A stretch of 64,000 bases of DNA from Ferruginibacter sp. (GCA_025352695.1 JANXSK010000170.1:1-64000), one strand, 5' to 3'. Counted from the stretch's first letter, positions 18,617 through 28,335 are shown. Notes: generated by a model not told the origin, from the sequence alone. Numbers and translations are program-made.

Positions 18617-20332
18617 TCAATGCGAATCCCTCGTTACTTTACTACCCGAACCTCCTTTTAAAAAATCCATATCTGCACCAAGGTGGGCCTGCTCTACATG
18701 CGTTTGATATAAATGAACATAGCCCCGTGGATGCATTTTTTCTGCTTGTATCCATGTTGCCCTGCGTATAACCAGTTCGGCTTCTGAAACTTCTAATTGC
18801 AATGTTCTGTTATGAGCATCCAAACTAATGACATCCCCATTCTGCACCAGCCCCAAAGTGCCGCCCACTGCTGCTTCGGGTGATATATGCAGCACCACTG
18901 TTCCAAAACCAGTACCACTCATTCTGCCATCTGAAATACGCACCATATCTGTTACTCCCTGCTCTAATATTTTTTTTGGTAACGCCATATTGCCAACTTC
19001 AGCCATGCCAGGATATCCTTTTGGTCCAACGTTTTTTAATACCATAATGCTGGTAGCATCAATATCCAGTTCAGGATCGTCTATCCGTGCATGATAGTCT
19101 TCTATATTTTCAAATACTACCGCTTTACCGGAATGTTTTAACAATGCCGGTGTTGCCGCTGAAGGCTTTATTACAGCTCCATTGGGTGCAAGGTTTCCTT
19201 TTACTACCACAATACCAGATTCTGCTTTAAATGGAGCTTTCATGGTGCTTATAATATTGCGGCTATACACTTCTGCACTAGCACAATTTTCGCCCATGGT
19301 TTTGCCATTCGCTGTGATGGAATCATTGTGAATAATGCCAGCCATCTCTTTTATCAGGGCAGGTAAACCACCTGAATAATAAAGATCTTCCATATAATTT
19401 TCTCCCGAAGGCTGAATGTTGGCAAGCAATGGAATACCCTGAGAATATTTATCAAAATCATTGATGTTTAATTCAACACCAATACGACCAGCAATAGCCA
19501 GTAAATGAATTACAAAATTTGTAGAGCCACCAATGGCAGCATTTACCATAATAGCATTTTCGAATGCTTTACGGGTAAGAATTTTTGATAAGGTTAACTC
19601 TTCCTTTACCATTTCAACAATGCGCCTGCCTGACAATTGGGAGAGTACTTTTCGCCTTGCATCTGCTGCCGGTATAGAGGCATTGTTGGGCAATGACAAT
19701 CCCAATGCTTCCACCATAACCGCCATGGTGGAGGCTGTGCCCATTACTGCGCAATGCCCTTGTGTACGAGCCATACAAGCTTCTGAATCAACAAATTCTT
19801 CCGGTGTTATCTGTCCTAATTTATTAGCTGCATCAAAACGCCAAATATCAGAAGTACCAATATCTTTTCCTTTCCAATGGCCTTTCAACATCGGGCCACC
19901 AGAAATAACTATTGTAGGAATATCTACACTGCATGCACCCATCACCAACGAAGGCGTTGTTTTATCACAACCACATAGCAGCACTACTCCATCAATGGGA
20001 TTGGCTCTTATAGATTCTTCCACATCCATACTTACCAGGTTTCGGTACAACATGGCCGTGGGTTTTATCAATGTTTCTCCTAAAGACATTACAGGAAATT
20101 CTACCGGAAAACCTCCTGCCTCCAGCACCCCTTTTTTTACGGCTTCAGCAAGCTCCCTGAAATGTCCATTGCAGGGCGTTAATTCACTCCAGGTATTGCA
20201 GATACCAATAACGGGTCTGCCATCAAACATATCAGGAGGAATACCTTGATTTTTCATCCATGCACGGTATATAAAACCATCCTTTCCTTTACGACCAAAC
20301 CAGTTCTGGCTTCTTAATTTATTTTCTTCCAA
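18617..20332 (-). CDS. IlvD/Edd-family sugar-acid dehydratase (L-arabonate type)
   Basis: A 571-residue [2Fe-2S] dehydratase. Cluster cysteines fit the pentonate-dehydratase pattern: C54 (WSELTPCNGHF), C122 (LLCGCDKTTPS) and C194 (TQGHCAVMG). The Mg/carbamoyl-Lys region and DGRMSGTGFGTVVLHISPE are also present. The NTWSELTPCN signature separates L-arabonate/fuconate/xylonate dehydratases from branched-chain IlvD. It converts an aldonate to 2-keto-3-deoxyaldonate. First gene of the operon (dehydratase, SDR, lactonase, FAD/Fe-S dehydrogenase). L-arabonate is my best guess of substrate; L-fuconate or D-xylonate are possible. Confidence 0.9.
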   Translation of the reverse strand: MEENKLRSQNWFGRKGKDGFIYRAWMKNQGIPPDMFDGRPVIGICNTWSELTPCNGHFRELAEAVKKGVLEAGGFPVEFPVMSLGETLIKPTAMLYRNLVSMDVEESIRANPIDGVVLLCGCDKTTPSLVMGACSVDIPTIVISGGPMLKGHWKGKDIGTSDIWRFDAANKLGQITPEEFVDSEACMARTQGHCAVMGTASTMAVMVEALGLSLPNNASIPAADARRKVLSQLSGRRIVEMVKEELTLSKILTRKAFENAIMVNAAIGGSTNFVIHLLAIAGRIGVELNINDFDKYSQGIPLLANIQPSGENYMEDLYYSGGLPALIKEMAGIIHNDSITANGKTMGENCASAEVYSRNIISTMKAPFKAESGIVVVKGNLAPNGAVIKPSAATPALLKHSGKAVVFENIEDYHARIDDPELDIDATSIMVLKNVGPKGYPGMAEVGNMALPKKILEQGVTDMVRISDGRMSGTGFGTVVLHISPEAAVGGTLGLVQNGDVISLDAHNRTLQLEVSEAELVIRRATWIQAEKMHPRGYVHLYQTHVEQAHLGADMDFLKGGSGSKVTRDSH

Positions 20333-20727
20333 GGTTCATTAATTTTAAGCTTATTTCATTATTACTTAACTACAACATTCAAAATTTCACTTTCAATATT
20401 AACCACAATTTACTCATAAAATCAAAACCCATTTTAATAAATTTACAGACAACCATTTACAGAACCATCACATAAAAATAAAAACTACTGCTTGCAAATA
20501 AATGCAGTACCGGTAATTTCATTTTATTGCAAATACTTAGAGCAATGGCTAAAAGATTGAATGTAAACAAATGTATTCTAACATTGCTGCAAATAATGTA
20601 GCTTACCGTTTTGTGACATTCTATAAATTTTGAACATAAAACTATTTTTCGATTGAAATAGTTAATATTTGTAGTATAATCAAAGAACCCAAAAACTAAT
20701 ATTTAAAGAGCAGACAAAAAATAAAAT
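20333..20727. other. Divergent intergenic region
   Basis: This 395-base AT-rich gap lies between the divergently transcribed dehydratase operon (minus) and the PEGA-like lipoprotein gene (plus), so both promoters should be here. A CAAATGTA at 20568-20575 would read TACATTTG on the minus strand and fits the Bacteroidota -7 element TAnnTTTG, but no correctly spaced -33 TTTG accompanies it. No gene or repeat seen. Confidence 0.55.
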
Positions 20728-21234
20728 ATGAGAAAAATTTTTCTTACCCTAACTGTTTTAGTCTTAATAACTACGGTGTTATTTTCAAGCTGTGCTTCTA
20801 TTGTCAGCAAAACATCTTACCCAATTTACATTCGTACAAATCCTGCTGGTGCAAACATTAGTATAACAAACAAAAAGGGTAAAGAAGTTTACAGGGGACA
20901 AAGCCCTACAACTGTTACGTTAAAATCAGGCGCTGGTTATTTTGCAAAAGCTGAATATCTTGTAAAGCTATCATCTGTTGGGTTTGAAGAAAAGGTTATT
21001 CCTATTAACTACAAACTAAATGCCTGGTATTTTGGTAACCTTTTTATTGGCGGACTAATTGGAATGTTAATTATTGATCCATTGACAGGTGCAATGTGGA
21101 AAATAAAAGACCCCGTAGTTAATGAAACACTGGCAAAAACAAGTACTACAATTTTAATAACACCAAACTTAAATATTGTAGATATAAAAAATGTTTCAGA
21201 GGAATCGAAATCTCAACTTGTAAGGATAAATTAG
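20728..21234 (+). CDS. PEGA-like lipoprotein, hypothetical
   Basis: A 168-residue predicted lipoprotein: basic start, hydrophobic core and lipobox-like LFSSCA (Cys at ~27). The following YPIYIRTNPAGANISITNKKG...GQSPTTVTLKSGAGYF...VKLSSVGFEEK resembles a PEGA domain, a surface beta-sandwich. A hydrophobic, glycine-rich segment (FGNLFIGGLIGMLIIDPLTGAMW) follows, as often seen in such Bacteroidota lipoproteins. Stand-alone gene; role unknown. Confidence 0.8.
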   Translation: MRKIFLTLTVLVLITTVLFSSCASIVSKTSYPIYIRTNPAGANISITNKKGKEVYRGQSPTTVTLKSGAGYFAKAEYLVKLSSVGFEEKVIPINYKLNAWYFGNLFIGGLIGMLIIDPLTGAMWKIKDPVVNETLAKTSTTILITPNLNIVDIKNVSEESKSQLVRIN

Positions 21235-21941
21235 GCCGTGTTAGCAATGGCTGCCATCGTTAATTTGCTGCAAAATAATTGCATGTTAAGCTACTGGTTT
21301 ATTTTATTGTGGGAGAAAAAAATATCATCAATGATTTACCCTCATTACTTTCAATAGATAGTTATCAAAAAAAAAAATTAATTAAACTTGATTTACTTTT
21401 TTGCACAATAATAAAATAAGATAATAATGCAGAGCATTTGCTACATCATTATATTAAAATTACAAACCACCATATGCTGTACCGGCGGCATTTTCACAGC
21501 ATTCATCAATAATTATAAATTGCTTGCCGTAAAATCCTGGCGCTAAAAAGTTTTCAAATGTTCTTTCGATCATGGCAATTATTACGCACGCTTTTTTGAT
21601 ACAGAAAATTAACCTTATTTATAGTAATTCAATTAGCCGAAAGTGGATGCTGGCAAAAGATTTTATTGAATAGGAAGATAGAAGCGTTTCGTTTTATGAA
21701 ATACTATTGGCAAGACATTACTGGCCTTTCCATTATTTGGAGTTGTAAAACCAACACAGTTGATTGAGTGACCGTTTTTATTTATGCAGAATATTTAACG
21801 TCGGGTTTTTACGTAAACGGCGTTATTATTTTAAGTGTGTGCTGTCAAAACCGCCGGAACGAAAATCGTTGCAAGAACATACTATTTACGTCATTTTTCA
21901 ATGTTCCCTAAATATTTATTTAAAATTTCAAAAAGTACAAA
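21235..21941. other. Intergenic region without a convincing gene
   Basis: About 700 bases between the PEGA-like gene and the broken DoxX gene. A TTG-initiated plus-strand frame from 21764 is Tyr/Phe/Lys-rich and looks spurious. A 37-codon minus-strand frame (21460-21573, MIERTFENFLAPGFYGKQF...) has protein-like composition but no recognisable family, and could be a gene remnant. Confidence 0.5.
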
Positions 21942-22313
21942 ATGAATACAGCTTTGTGAATATTACAAAAACTTCTTACTACTTTTTTTATTATTCCAGG
22001 TGTTGGAAAAATTACCGGCAGCAAAGAAATGTACATTGCAGATGAACATTTGAAACCGAGTGATTCGATAATGTTTATCCGAATATTGGGCGTTTTTGAA
22101 CTGTTGGGTTGCGTGGGTATTATAGTTTCGTGGCTTACAGGTATGGCACCGATGTTGACACCTGTAACAGCAGTTTGCTTTTGCTTAATTATGTGGGCAG
22201 GTATGGTTGTTCACACTAAAAAGAAAGAATATAAATTGCTTCCAATGTTGATTTTTGATTTTGCCTTATTCGCAATGGTAAGCTACTTTAGGTTTGCTGC
22301 TCTTACTCATTGA
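21942..22313 (+). pseudogene. DoxX-like membrane protein with an in-frame TGA at codon 6
   Basis: Read from ATG 21942 the frame gives MNTAL, a TGA at 21957-21959, then ILQKLLTTFFIIPGVGKITG... to the stop at 22313: 123 codons, the usual length of DoxX-like proteins. Family features follow: a first helix, SKEMYIADEHLK, RILGVFELLG, then three more helices ending in FAMVSYFRF. DoxX relatives commonly start MxxALWILQ, so TGA probably replaces TGG. Initiation at the internal ATG (22029) would lose the first helix. TGG codes Trp normally elsewhere in the window, so code reassignment is unlikely. Function in the family is poorly defined. Confidence 0.75.
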
Positions 22314-22658
22314 TACTTTAATTATGTATACCACAAGAAATAAAACGTTAGCCAATACGAAAAACTTTCAGTTTTTTTTAATTAATTAATCAATAAAAAG
22401 ACGCCACTACTTTGCTGATAAACTGAATGCCGGTATGAGTCTTTATAAATATGTCAAATTCCAGGTATTCAGCTTATTTATACAATTACTATAACTGTTA
22501 TTATACTATCAAACAGCTTTTAAGAATAATTATTTTTTTATTGACTATCCATTAACTTTTATTAAAACAATTTGTTATCATAGGGAAGTAAATTTGCATT
22601 TATTTTTAATATTTAGGTTTTACTTATAAAGAAACAAACAAAAGTCATTACCAACCTT
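22314..22658. other. Intergenic region upstream of the TonB receptor
   Basis: A 345-base AT-rich gap holding the presumed promoter of the TonB receptor gene. TAAATTTG at 22589-22596 matches the Bacteroidota -7 consensus (TAnnTTTG), ~62 bases before the start codon; a TTTG lies at 22571-22574, nearer than the canonical ~19-base spacing. No gene seen. Confidence 0.5.
22589..22596 (+). promoter_or_regulatory. Possible Bacteroidota -7 promoter element
   Basis: TAAATTTG agrees with TAnnTTTG. It is suitably placed upstream of the TonB receptor start at 22659, but the -33 TTTG is only 14 bases away, so support is moderate at best. Confidence 0.3.
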
Positions 22659-24995
22659 ATGATTCAATTCTCAAAATCCCTTTTGGGGCTCCTTTTATTC
22701 TCGTTGCCCTTATTTGTTTTTGGCCAACTTAAAAATAGTTATACTATTAATGGCACCATAAGGGATAAACAAACAGGTGAAACACTTATTGGAGCCACTA
22801 TCAGCCTTGGTGCAAAGAGTACGCCGGGTGCTATATCCAATGCTTACGGATTTTATTCCATTACTGCACAAGCTGGCAACTACTCCCTTATAACCAGCTT
22901 TTCCGGATATAAAAGTGATACCATTCAAATAGAATTAAATAAAAACATTGAGCTCCCCGTTAGCCTTTCAACTTTTAGAGCTCAATTGGAAGAAGTGGTA
23001 ATAAGTTCCCGAAAAAAGAATGAAAATGTTACCAAAGCCATCATGGGCACTCAAAAATTATCTATCAACGAAATAAAAAATATACCTGTACTATTTGGTG
23101 AGAAAGATGTATTGAAAACCATCCAGCTTTTACCCGGCATTAAAAGTGCAGGAGAAGGCAATAGCGGCTTTTATGTTCGAGGTGGCGGTGCAGACCAGAA
23201 CCTGATTTTACTTGATGAAGCAACCGTTTACAATGCCTCTCATTTGTTGGGATTTTTTTCTACTTTTAATAGTGATGCCATAAAAGATATTACTGTTTAT
23301 AAAGGAGGAATGCCTGCTGAATATGGCGGTCGGTTATCTTCGGTGATTGATATTAAAACCAATGATGGCAGCAATAAAAAATTTGGCATTAGTGGTGGCA
23401 TTGGTTTAATCTCCTCCAGGTTAAATGCAGAAGGACCGATTGTAAAAGACAAGGGGTCTTTTAACATTAGCGCAAGAAGAACTTATGCTGATTTGTTTTT
23501 AGCTTTATCAAAAGATTCATCCATTAAAAACAATAAACTTTATTTTTATGATTTAAACGGAAAAGCAAATTATAAACTCAATGATAAAAACAGGCTATTT
23601 CTATCCATCTATAATGGAAGAGATAACTTGGGTTTTGGCAGCACTTTCGGAATTGATTATGGAAATACTACCGCTACCCTACGGCTAAATCATATTTTTA
23701 ACAGCCGCTTGTTTTCAAACACTTCCTTCATTTATACAGACTATAGTTATAAAATAAAAATTAGTGCCGCCAACAATAATTTATTGATTACTTCTAACAT
23801 CCGTGATTTAAATATTAAACAGGATTTTCAATACTATATCAATGCATCCAACAAACTAAATTTTGGTATCGACCTCATTCATCACAATTTAATACCAGGC
23901 TCGGTTACTGCTACGCAACAATCCAGTTTTAATAACATTGCTTTACAAAAAAAATATAGTATCGAAAATGCCTTGTATGTATCTCACGAATGGAGTGCAA
24001 CCAACAAAATTAATTTAACCTATGGCCTGCGGTTAACTTCTTTTAATGCATTGGGACCAGGTAATTTTTACAGGTATGATGCGGCCGGTAATGTAAGAGA
24101 TACCACCAGCTATTCCAACGGTCAATTAGTAAAAACGTATGTAAACCTGGAACCACGTTTTGCCACCAGTTATAAGTTTGATGAAAAGCATTCTATTAAA
24201 TTTTCGTACACCCGCAATGTTCAAAACATTCACTTGTTATCCAATTCAACCTCTTCTAATCCCACCGATTTATACATTGGCAGCAGTAACAATATTAAAT
24301 CTGAAATAGCCGATCAGGTTGCCATCGGCTACTACCAAAATTTTAAAGAAAACATGTATGAGTTTTCTACAGAAGTGTATTATAAAAAACTGCAAAATCA
24401 GATAGATTACAAAAATGGCGCTGAATTAAGGGCAAATGAAAATGTAGAATCTCAACTATTATTTGGCAAAGGAAGAGCCTATGGGGTAGAACTATTTTTT
24501 AAGAAGAAATTTGGTAAATTAAATGGATGGATTGGTTATACTTTATCAAAAGCTGAACGGCAGTTTGATTTAATTAATACAGGCAAATGGTACAATGCCA
24601 CTCAAGACAGAACGCATGAAATATCTGTAGTCGGGATTTACCAGGCAAGTAAAAAATGGACTGTTTCTGCCACATTTGTTTATTACACTGGCAATGCGAT
24701 AACTTTTCCAAGCGGCAAATATAATATCAACGGTCAAACTGCTTTTTATTATACCGAAAGAAATGGGTACCGAATGCCTAACTATCACCGACTGGATATT
24801 GGTGCCACACTACAAGGTAAAAAAACAGCTAAAACTGACAGAAGCTGGACCTTTTCTATTTACAATGCTTACAGCCATGAAAATGCTTTTGCTATAAACT
24901 TTCAGACTGATAAAAACAATCCTCAGAAAACGGAGGCTGTCCAAACAACACTCTTCAAAATTGTACCTGCTATCACTTACAATTTTAAATTTTAA
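22659..24995 (+). CDS. TonB-dependent outer-membrane receptor with carboxypeptidase-regulatory domain
   Basis: A 778-residue outer-membrane protein: signal peptide (residues 1-22, ending FVFGQ), a CarboxypepD_reg-like domain (about 28-110; TINGTIRDKQTGETLIGATI), a plug domain (about 135-240; GFYVRGGGADQNLILLDEATVY, GGMPAEYGGRLSSVIDIKT) and a beta-barrel ending with the aromatic TYNFKF. It should import a ligand with energy from TonB. Not a classical SusC (no SusD partner); a DUF4249 lipoprotein gene follows after three bases, a recurrent Bacteroidota pair. Ligand unknown. Confidence 0.93.
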   Translation: MIQFSKSLLGLLLFSLPLFVFGQLKNSYTINGTIRDKQTGETLIGATISLGAKSTPGAISNAYGFYSITAQAGNYSLITSFSGYKSDTIQIELNKNIELPVSLSTFRAQLEEVVISSRKKNENVTKAIMGTQKLSINEIKNIPVLFGEKDVLKTIQLLPGIKSAGEGNSGFYVRGGGADQNLILLDEATVYNASHLLGFFSTFNSDAIKDITVYKGGMPAEYGGRLSSVIDIKTNDGSNKKFGISGGIGLISSRLNAEGPIVKDKGSFNISARRTYADLFLALSKDSSIKNNKLYFYDLNGKANYKLNDKNRLFLSIYNGRDNLGFGSTFGIDYGNTTATLRLNHIFNSRLFSNTSFIYTDYSYKIKISAANNNLLITSNIRDLNIKQDFQYYINASNKLNFGIDLIHHNLIPGSVTATQQSSFNNIALQKKYSIENALYVSHEWSATNKINLTYGLRLTSFNALGPGNFYRYDAAGNVRDTTSYSNGQLVKTYVNLEPRFATSYKFDEKHSIKFSYTRNVQNIHLLSNSTSSNPTDLYIGSSNNIKSEIADQVAIGYYQNFKENMYEFSTEVYYKKLQNQIDYKNGAELRANENVESQLLFGKGRAYGVELFFKKKFGKLNGWIGYTLSKAERQFDLINTGKWYNATQDRTHEISVVGIYQASKKWTVSATFVYYTGNAITFPSGKYNINGQTAFYYTERNGYRMPNYHRLDIGATLQGKKTAKTDRSWTFSIYNAYSHENAFAINFQTDKNNPQKTEAVQTTLFKIVPAITYNFKF

Positions 24996-24998
24996 ATC

Positions 24999-25805
24999 AT
25001 GCAGAAATCATTCAAATTAAATTCAATAATTTATCCAATTTTAGGATGTCTGTTTGCATTGTCTTCTTGTACTAAAGTAATTGATATTAGTCTTAATAAT
25101 GCTGCAACAAAACTGGTTATTCAGGGTAACATTACCAGTGTTCCGGGTATCACGACTGTTACTATTACTAAAACAATTAACTATTCACAAAACAATATTT
25201 TTCCGGCTGTTTCTGGAGCAGTTGTAAAAATAACCGACAGCAATAACGGAGATATATTTATTTTAAATGAAACCTTTGCCGGAACTTATCAAAACGCCGA
25301 TTTACTTGGTACTACCAATCATACTTATTTACTAAATGTATCTGTGAATGGCGATACCTACTCAGCTGCTAGCACCATGCCGGCGCAGGTTCCATTTGAT
25401 TCTATTACCTTTCAGCACAATACCGCGTTTGGAAGAAATTTAATTAACCCGATGCCCAATTTTAAAGATCCTGAAAATATTAATAATTATTATCAGTTTG
25501 TAGAGTCTATAAATGGAAAAGTAATCAATAAAATTTTTGTGTTCGATGATCGTTTAAGCGATGGCAAATATATTGCCCGGCAACTTTTTAACGATAGTGC
25601 CTACATAATGCCCGGCGATAATGTTGAATTGGAAATGGAATGCCTTGATAAAAATGTGTATGAATATTTTAAACAGTTAAGTGGTCTCGATCCAACCAAT
25701 GGCCAGCCTACTTCACCTGCTAACCCGATAAGTAATATAGCTGGAGGATGCCTTGGTTATTTTAGCACTCATACCTCTCAAAAAAGAAATGCCATTGTAA
25801 AATAA
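24999..25805 (+). CDS. DUF4249-domain lipoprotein, partner of the TonB receptor
   Basis: A 268-residue exported lipoprotein with hydrophobic N-terminus and lipobox LSSCTK (Cys ~25). The beta-rich body (LVIQGNITSVPGITTVTITK; GAVVKITDSNNGDIFILNET; YLLNVSVNGDTYSAASTMP) and C-terminal GGCLGYFSTHT are characteristic of DUF4249. The gene starts three bases after the receptor's stop, so the two are co-transcribed and probably form an outer-membrane complex. Molecular role of DUF4249 is not known. Confidence 0.88.
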   Translation: MQKSFKLNSIIYPILGCLFALSSCTKVIDISLNNAATKLVIQGNITSVPGITTVTITKTINYSQNNIFPAVSGAVVKITDSNNGDIFILNETFAGTYQNADLLGTTNHTYLLNVSVNGDTYSAASTMPAQVPFDSITFQHNTAFGRNLINPMPNFKDPENINNYYQFVESINGKVINKIFVFDDRLSDGKYIARQLFNDSAYIMPGDNVELEMECLDKNVYEYFKQLSGLDPTNGQPTSPANPISNIAGGCLGYFSTHTSQKRNAIVK

Positions 25806-25915
25806 TGAGCCATAAAATTTAAAGGTGTATGTATTTTTTAATAGTGTTAGCCAATTTATTTTAGAGAAGTTTGTAGGGCGTTCATAAAAAAATACGATAA
25901 ACTTTAAACAACTTA

Positions 25916-27541
25916 TTAATCGTTAGCAGGAATAAAATCTTTTTTTAACAACCATCCTTTAGTATTGATCCCTTCACTGCTTGTGAATACTACATAGATA
26001 AAGTCATTCGTTTCATCCAGTTTTGTAAGGGTTATATTTCCTGCAGTTAAGTACACATTGCTCCTGTTGTTTTTATCCGGTGTGTTGTGAAAATAGGCGA
26101 TGTCTATAATTTCATATTCTTTAGTAGGGTGAACATGATTTTTAAAGGAAGTTGGATTCGCCTTAAATTCAGGTTTTTTTTTGACAGGCTTCTGGTGTTC
26201 ATTTGTTGCTAAATTAACACTTTTTATTACCGGAATCTTTGGCTTTTTAATTGACTTTTGAGTATTCACTACAGGAGAATCTACAGCAGCATTTAATTTA
26301 TTAAATTGCTGCACCGCTGCACCTGTTTGAATATTCTTTACAGGCTCATAAAATGTTTTATAGGTTGTAAAACCAGCTAAGCCAAGCGCAATCAACAACA
26401 CAATAAAAAACAAAAAATTTGAAATGCCAGTTGGCTTATAAAATCTAGCCTGATAGAATTCTTTATCTTTATTATCAACCTGGTATTGTAATTCTTTCAA
26501 AAGCGTTTCTTTCTCTGTAAGTTGTGTTTGCAGTTTAATAATTTCATTTTTCCATATTGATTCGTCTATTTGAGATATTACTGTGGCCATTGGCGCAACA
26601 TTCGTACCTTTTTTTCTTTCTTCTGTAACTGTTCCCAAATAAATAAATTCCTGTAATTCATGTCCGTTCTTAAAACGTTTTACCGGATCTTTTTCAAGGC
26701 ACTTGTAAATCATGCTAAGTAACCAAATTGGAATTTGCATTTCTCTTTCCTGCTTTTCATACATCAAGGAATTCGGCAGCGCTTCTCTGCGTAGCGAAAT
26801 AATATCCGGTGGCAAGGTTTCCATGTGTGCAAGCATTACTGCGTTGCGTGCCATTTCTCCCTTGTTGGTTAATGGAAAAGGAACGGTACCAGTTAATAAT
26901 TCAAATAATATAATTCCAAAACTATAAATGTCAGTTTCAAAAAGTGTTTCTCCGGAACTTTGTTCTGGTGCCATAAATTCTATTGCACCTGCATAGCGGA
27001 TACTGGTGCGGCGTTGCTCATCGGACATAACAGATAATCCAAAATCCAGTAAGATATAATTACCCGTTCGCTCGTTAAATTTTACGTTGTTACTTTTTAT
27101 GTCGCCATGCTTAATGTTGGCCCGGTGACAATGCGCCAATGCGTTGGCCAATTGATCTGCAACTTTAATGGTTTCCTTGATTGTAAAAACAGGCTCGTAA
27201 GGAGGCTTCAGCAACTCCGCCAAATCCGGACCTTCAATATATTCCATTTCAATGTAAGGAAGGTTGCCTGAGCTGGTAATACCCGAAGCAATGATACTCA
27301 CTACATTTGGATTGGGAACTTCATTTACTTTTTTTAATTTCTGCACTTCATTTTGAAAAGATGCAAAATGTTTATCCTCCTCACTTTCACTGGCGATAGG
27401 CGTAGGCAAAATTTTGATGGCGGTAATAATTTCACCTGTCTTTCTTGCTTTGTAAACAGACCCCTGACCGCCCGATTTTAATGCCCCGAGATTTTCTACC
27501 CCTTCTGTTATCGTAAATATTTTTGCCATATTATCAATCAT
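25916..27541 (-). CDS. Membrane Ser/Thr protein kinase (PknB-like, non-RD, SH3-like tail)
   Basis: Cytoplasmic kinase domain with glycine loop SGGQGSVYKA, ATP Lys (AIKIL), C-helix Glu (NEVQKL), catalytic loop KHGDIKSNN, LLDFGLSV and MAPEQ. The usual HRD is HGD, so it is a non-RD kinase. A coiled-coil stretch (EIIKLQTQLTEKETLLKELQ) precedes one membrane helix (FLFFIVLLIALGLAGFTTY) and an extracytoplasmic Lys/Pro-rich linker ending in an SH3-like domain (GNITLTKLDE...GWLLKKDF); there are no PASTA repeats. The ATG at 27541 overlaps the FHA gene's TGA (ATGATTGA); starts at 27562 and 27529 are also possible. It likely phosphorylates proteins of this cluster. Confidence 0.9.
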   Translation of the reverse strand: MIDNMAKIFTITEGVENLGALKSGGQGSVYKARKTGEIITAIKILPTPIASESEEDKHFASFQNEVQKLKKVNEVPNPNVVSIIASGITSSGNLPYIEMEYIEGPDLAELLKPPYEPVFTIKETIKVADQLANALAHCHRANIKHGDIKSNNVKFNERTGNYILLDFGLSVMSDEQRRTSIRYAGAIEFMAPEQSSGETLFETDIYSFGIILFELLTGTVPFPLTNKGEMARNAVMLAHMETLPPDIISLRREALPNSLMYEKQEREMQIPIWLLSMIYKCLEKDPVKRFKNGHELQEFIYLGTVTEERKKGTNVAPMATVISQIDESIWKNEIIKLQTQLTEKETLLKELQYQVDNKDKEFYQARFYKPTGISNFLFFIVLLIALGLAGFTTYKTFYEPVKNIQTGAAVQQFNKLNAAVDSPVVNTQKSIKKPKIPVIKSVNLATNEHQKPVKKKPEFKANPTSFKNHVHPTKEYEIIDIAYFHNTPDKNNRSNVYLTAGNITLTKLDETNDFIYVVFTSSEGINTKGWLLKKDFIPAND

Positions 27542-28301
27542 CGCCGGAATAAGTGAATTCAAGTACTGCTGAGTCGCCTAAAATTATTTGGTCTCCTTCC
27601 TGTAAACGATGACCAACTTCAATTGCCTGCATTTTTATCAATACGCCTTCAGGAGTCCGCACTTTCATTTTATTGTTGGGAGGAATACCACCTTCATCCG
27701 CAAAAATTAAAAATGAATTACTATCTGCCTCCCACGCTATATGCCCATGCTGGCGACTTACAGAACGATTCATTTCATTGGGCTTAAATGCAATGGCATT
27801 TTTTCTCACGTAGCTTCCGGCAGCCTGCACCTTTGCTTCTCTGCCAATATTTATTCTTCCATTTGATGAATCAATTGCGTAGGTTTCCTTTTCTGCCTCG
27901 CCATTTAGTACTTTAATAAATGCCTGGTTGTTTTTATTACTAAGACCCGATTTTTTTGTTGATATAAAAACTGCCGCATTGATATCTTTTATAAGATCGG
28001 CCTGTGGTGGAAATTTATCTGTAAAAACAATATCAAATTTGAAAGAAGGAGACAATGTAATTGCGTAGTCATCTGCTATTTTTTGCACCTCTTCTGTTTT
28101 GAATTTACCGGGAATACTTAAAAATATGGCAGCTTCATACAAATGTTTATCTGCATCGCTGCAATTTATAAAAAGATAAACACCCATAATATTGGCTCCT
28201 TCCCCACCCTGTACCCTTTGCAATTTTTCTTTTATACACTGTGATAAAATATTGCGGATTGCTTTTACGTCAAGTGGACGTTCTTTAAATAAATTGAACA
28301 T
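27534..28301 (-). CDS. FHA-domain phosphothreonine-binding protein
   Basis: A 255-residue soluble protein. The N-terminal ~130 residues (MFNLFKERPLDVKAIRN...) match no family I can name. The C-terminal half is a forkhead-associated domain: INIGRE (the Gly-Arg), SVSRQHGHI (the Ser-Arg-x-x-His phosphopeptide site) and later Asn/Gly turns. It should bind Thr-phosphorylated partners made by the kinase, whose start overlaps its stop. It lies 34 bases after the SEDS-PBP fusion gene; by analogy with FhaA/FhaB in actinobacteria it may dock regulators onto the wall-synthesis machine. Confidence 0.85.
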   Translation of the reverse strand: MFNLFKERPLDVKAIRNILSQCIKEKLQRVQGGEGANIMGVYLFINCSDADKHLYEAAIFLSIPGKFKTEEVQKIADDYAITLSPSFKFDIVFTDKFPPQADLIKDINAAVFISTKKSGLSNKNNQAFIKVLNGEAEKETYAIDSSNGRINIGREAKVQAAGSYVRKNAIAFKPNEMNRSVSRQHGHIAWEADSNSFLIFADEGGIPPNNKMKVRTPEGVLIKMQAIEVGHRLQEGDQIILGDSAVLEFTYSGDD

Positions 28302-28335
28302 AACTATTGCTTTTTAATAAATTAATTTTATCACA

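Noticed and set aside
19533-20249. Long plus-strand frame opposite the dehydratase gene
   Set aside because: Antisense shadow of a well-conserved IlvD/Edd gene; Ser/Thr/Pro-rich composition typical of shadows.
21460-21573. 37-codon minus-strand frame MIERTFENFLAP...
   Set aside because: Protein-like but too short, no recognised family, no operon context.
21764-22045. 93-codon plus-strand frame
   Set aside because: TTG start, Tyr/Phe/Lys-rich, overlaps the DoxX gene in another frame; no family resemblance.
21942-22313. TGA read as Trp (code change) in DoxX
   Set aside because: TGG is used for Trp in intact genes nearby and TGA ends other genes, such as the FHA gene; a mutation is simpler.
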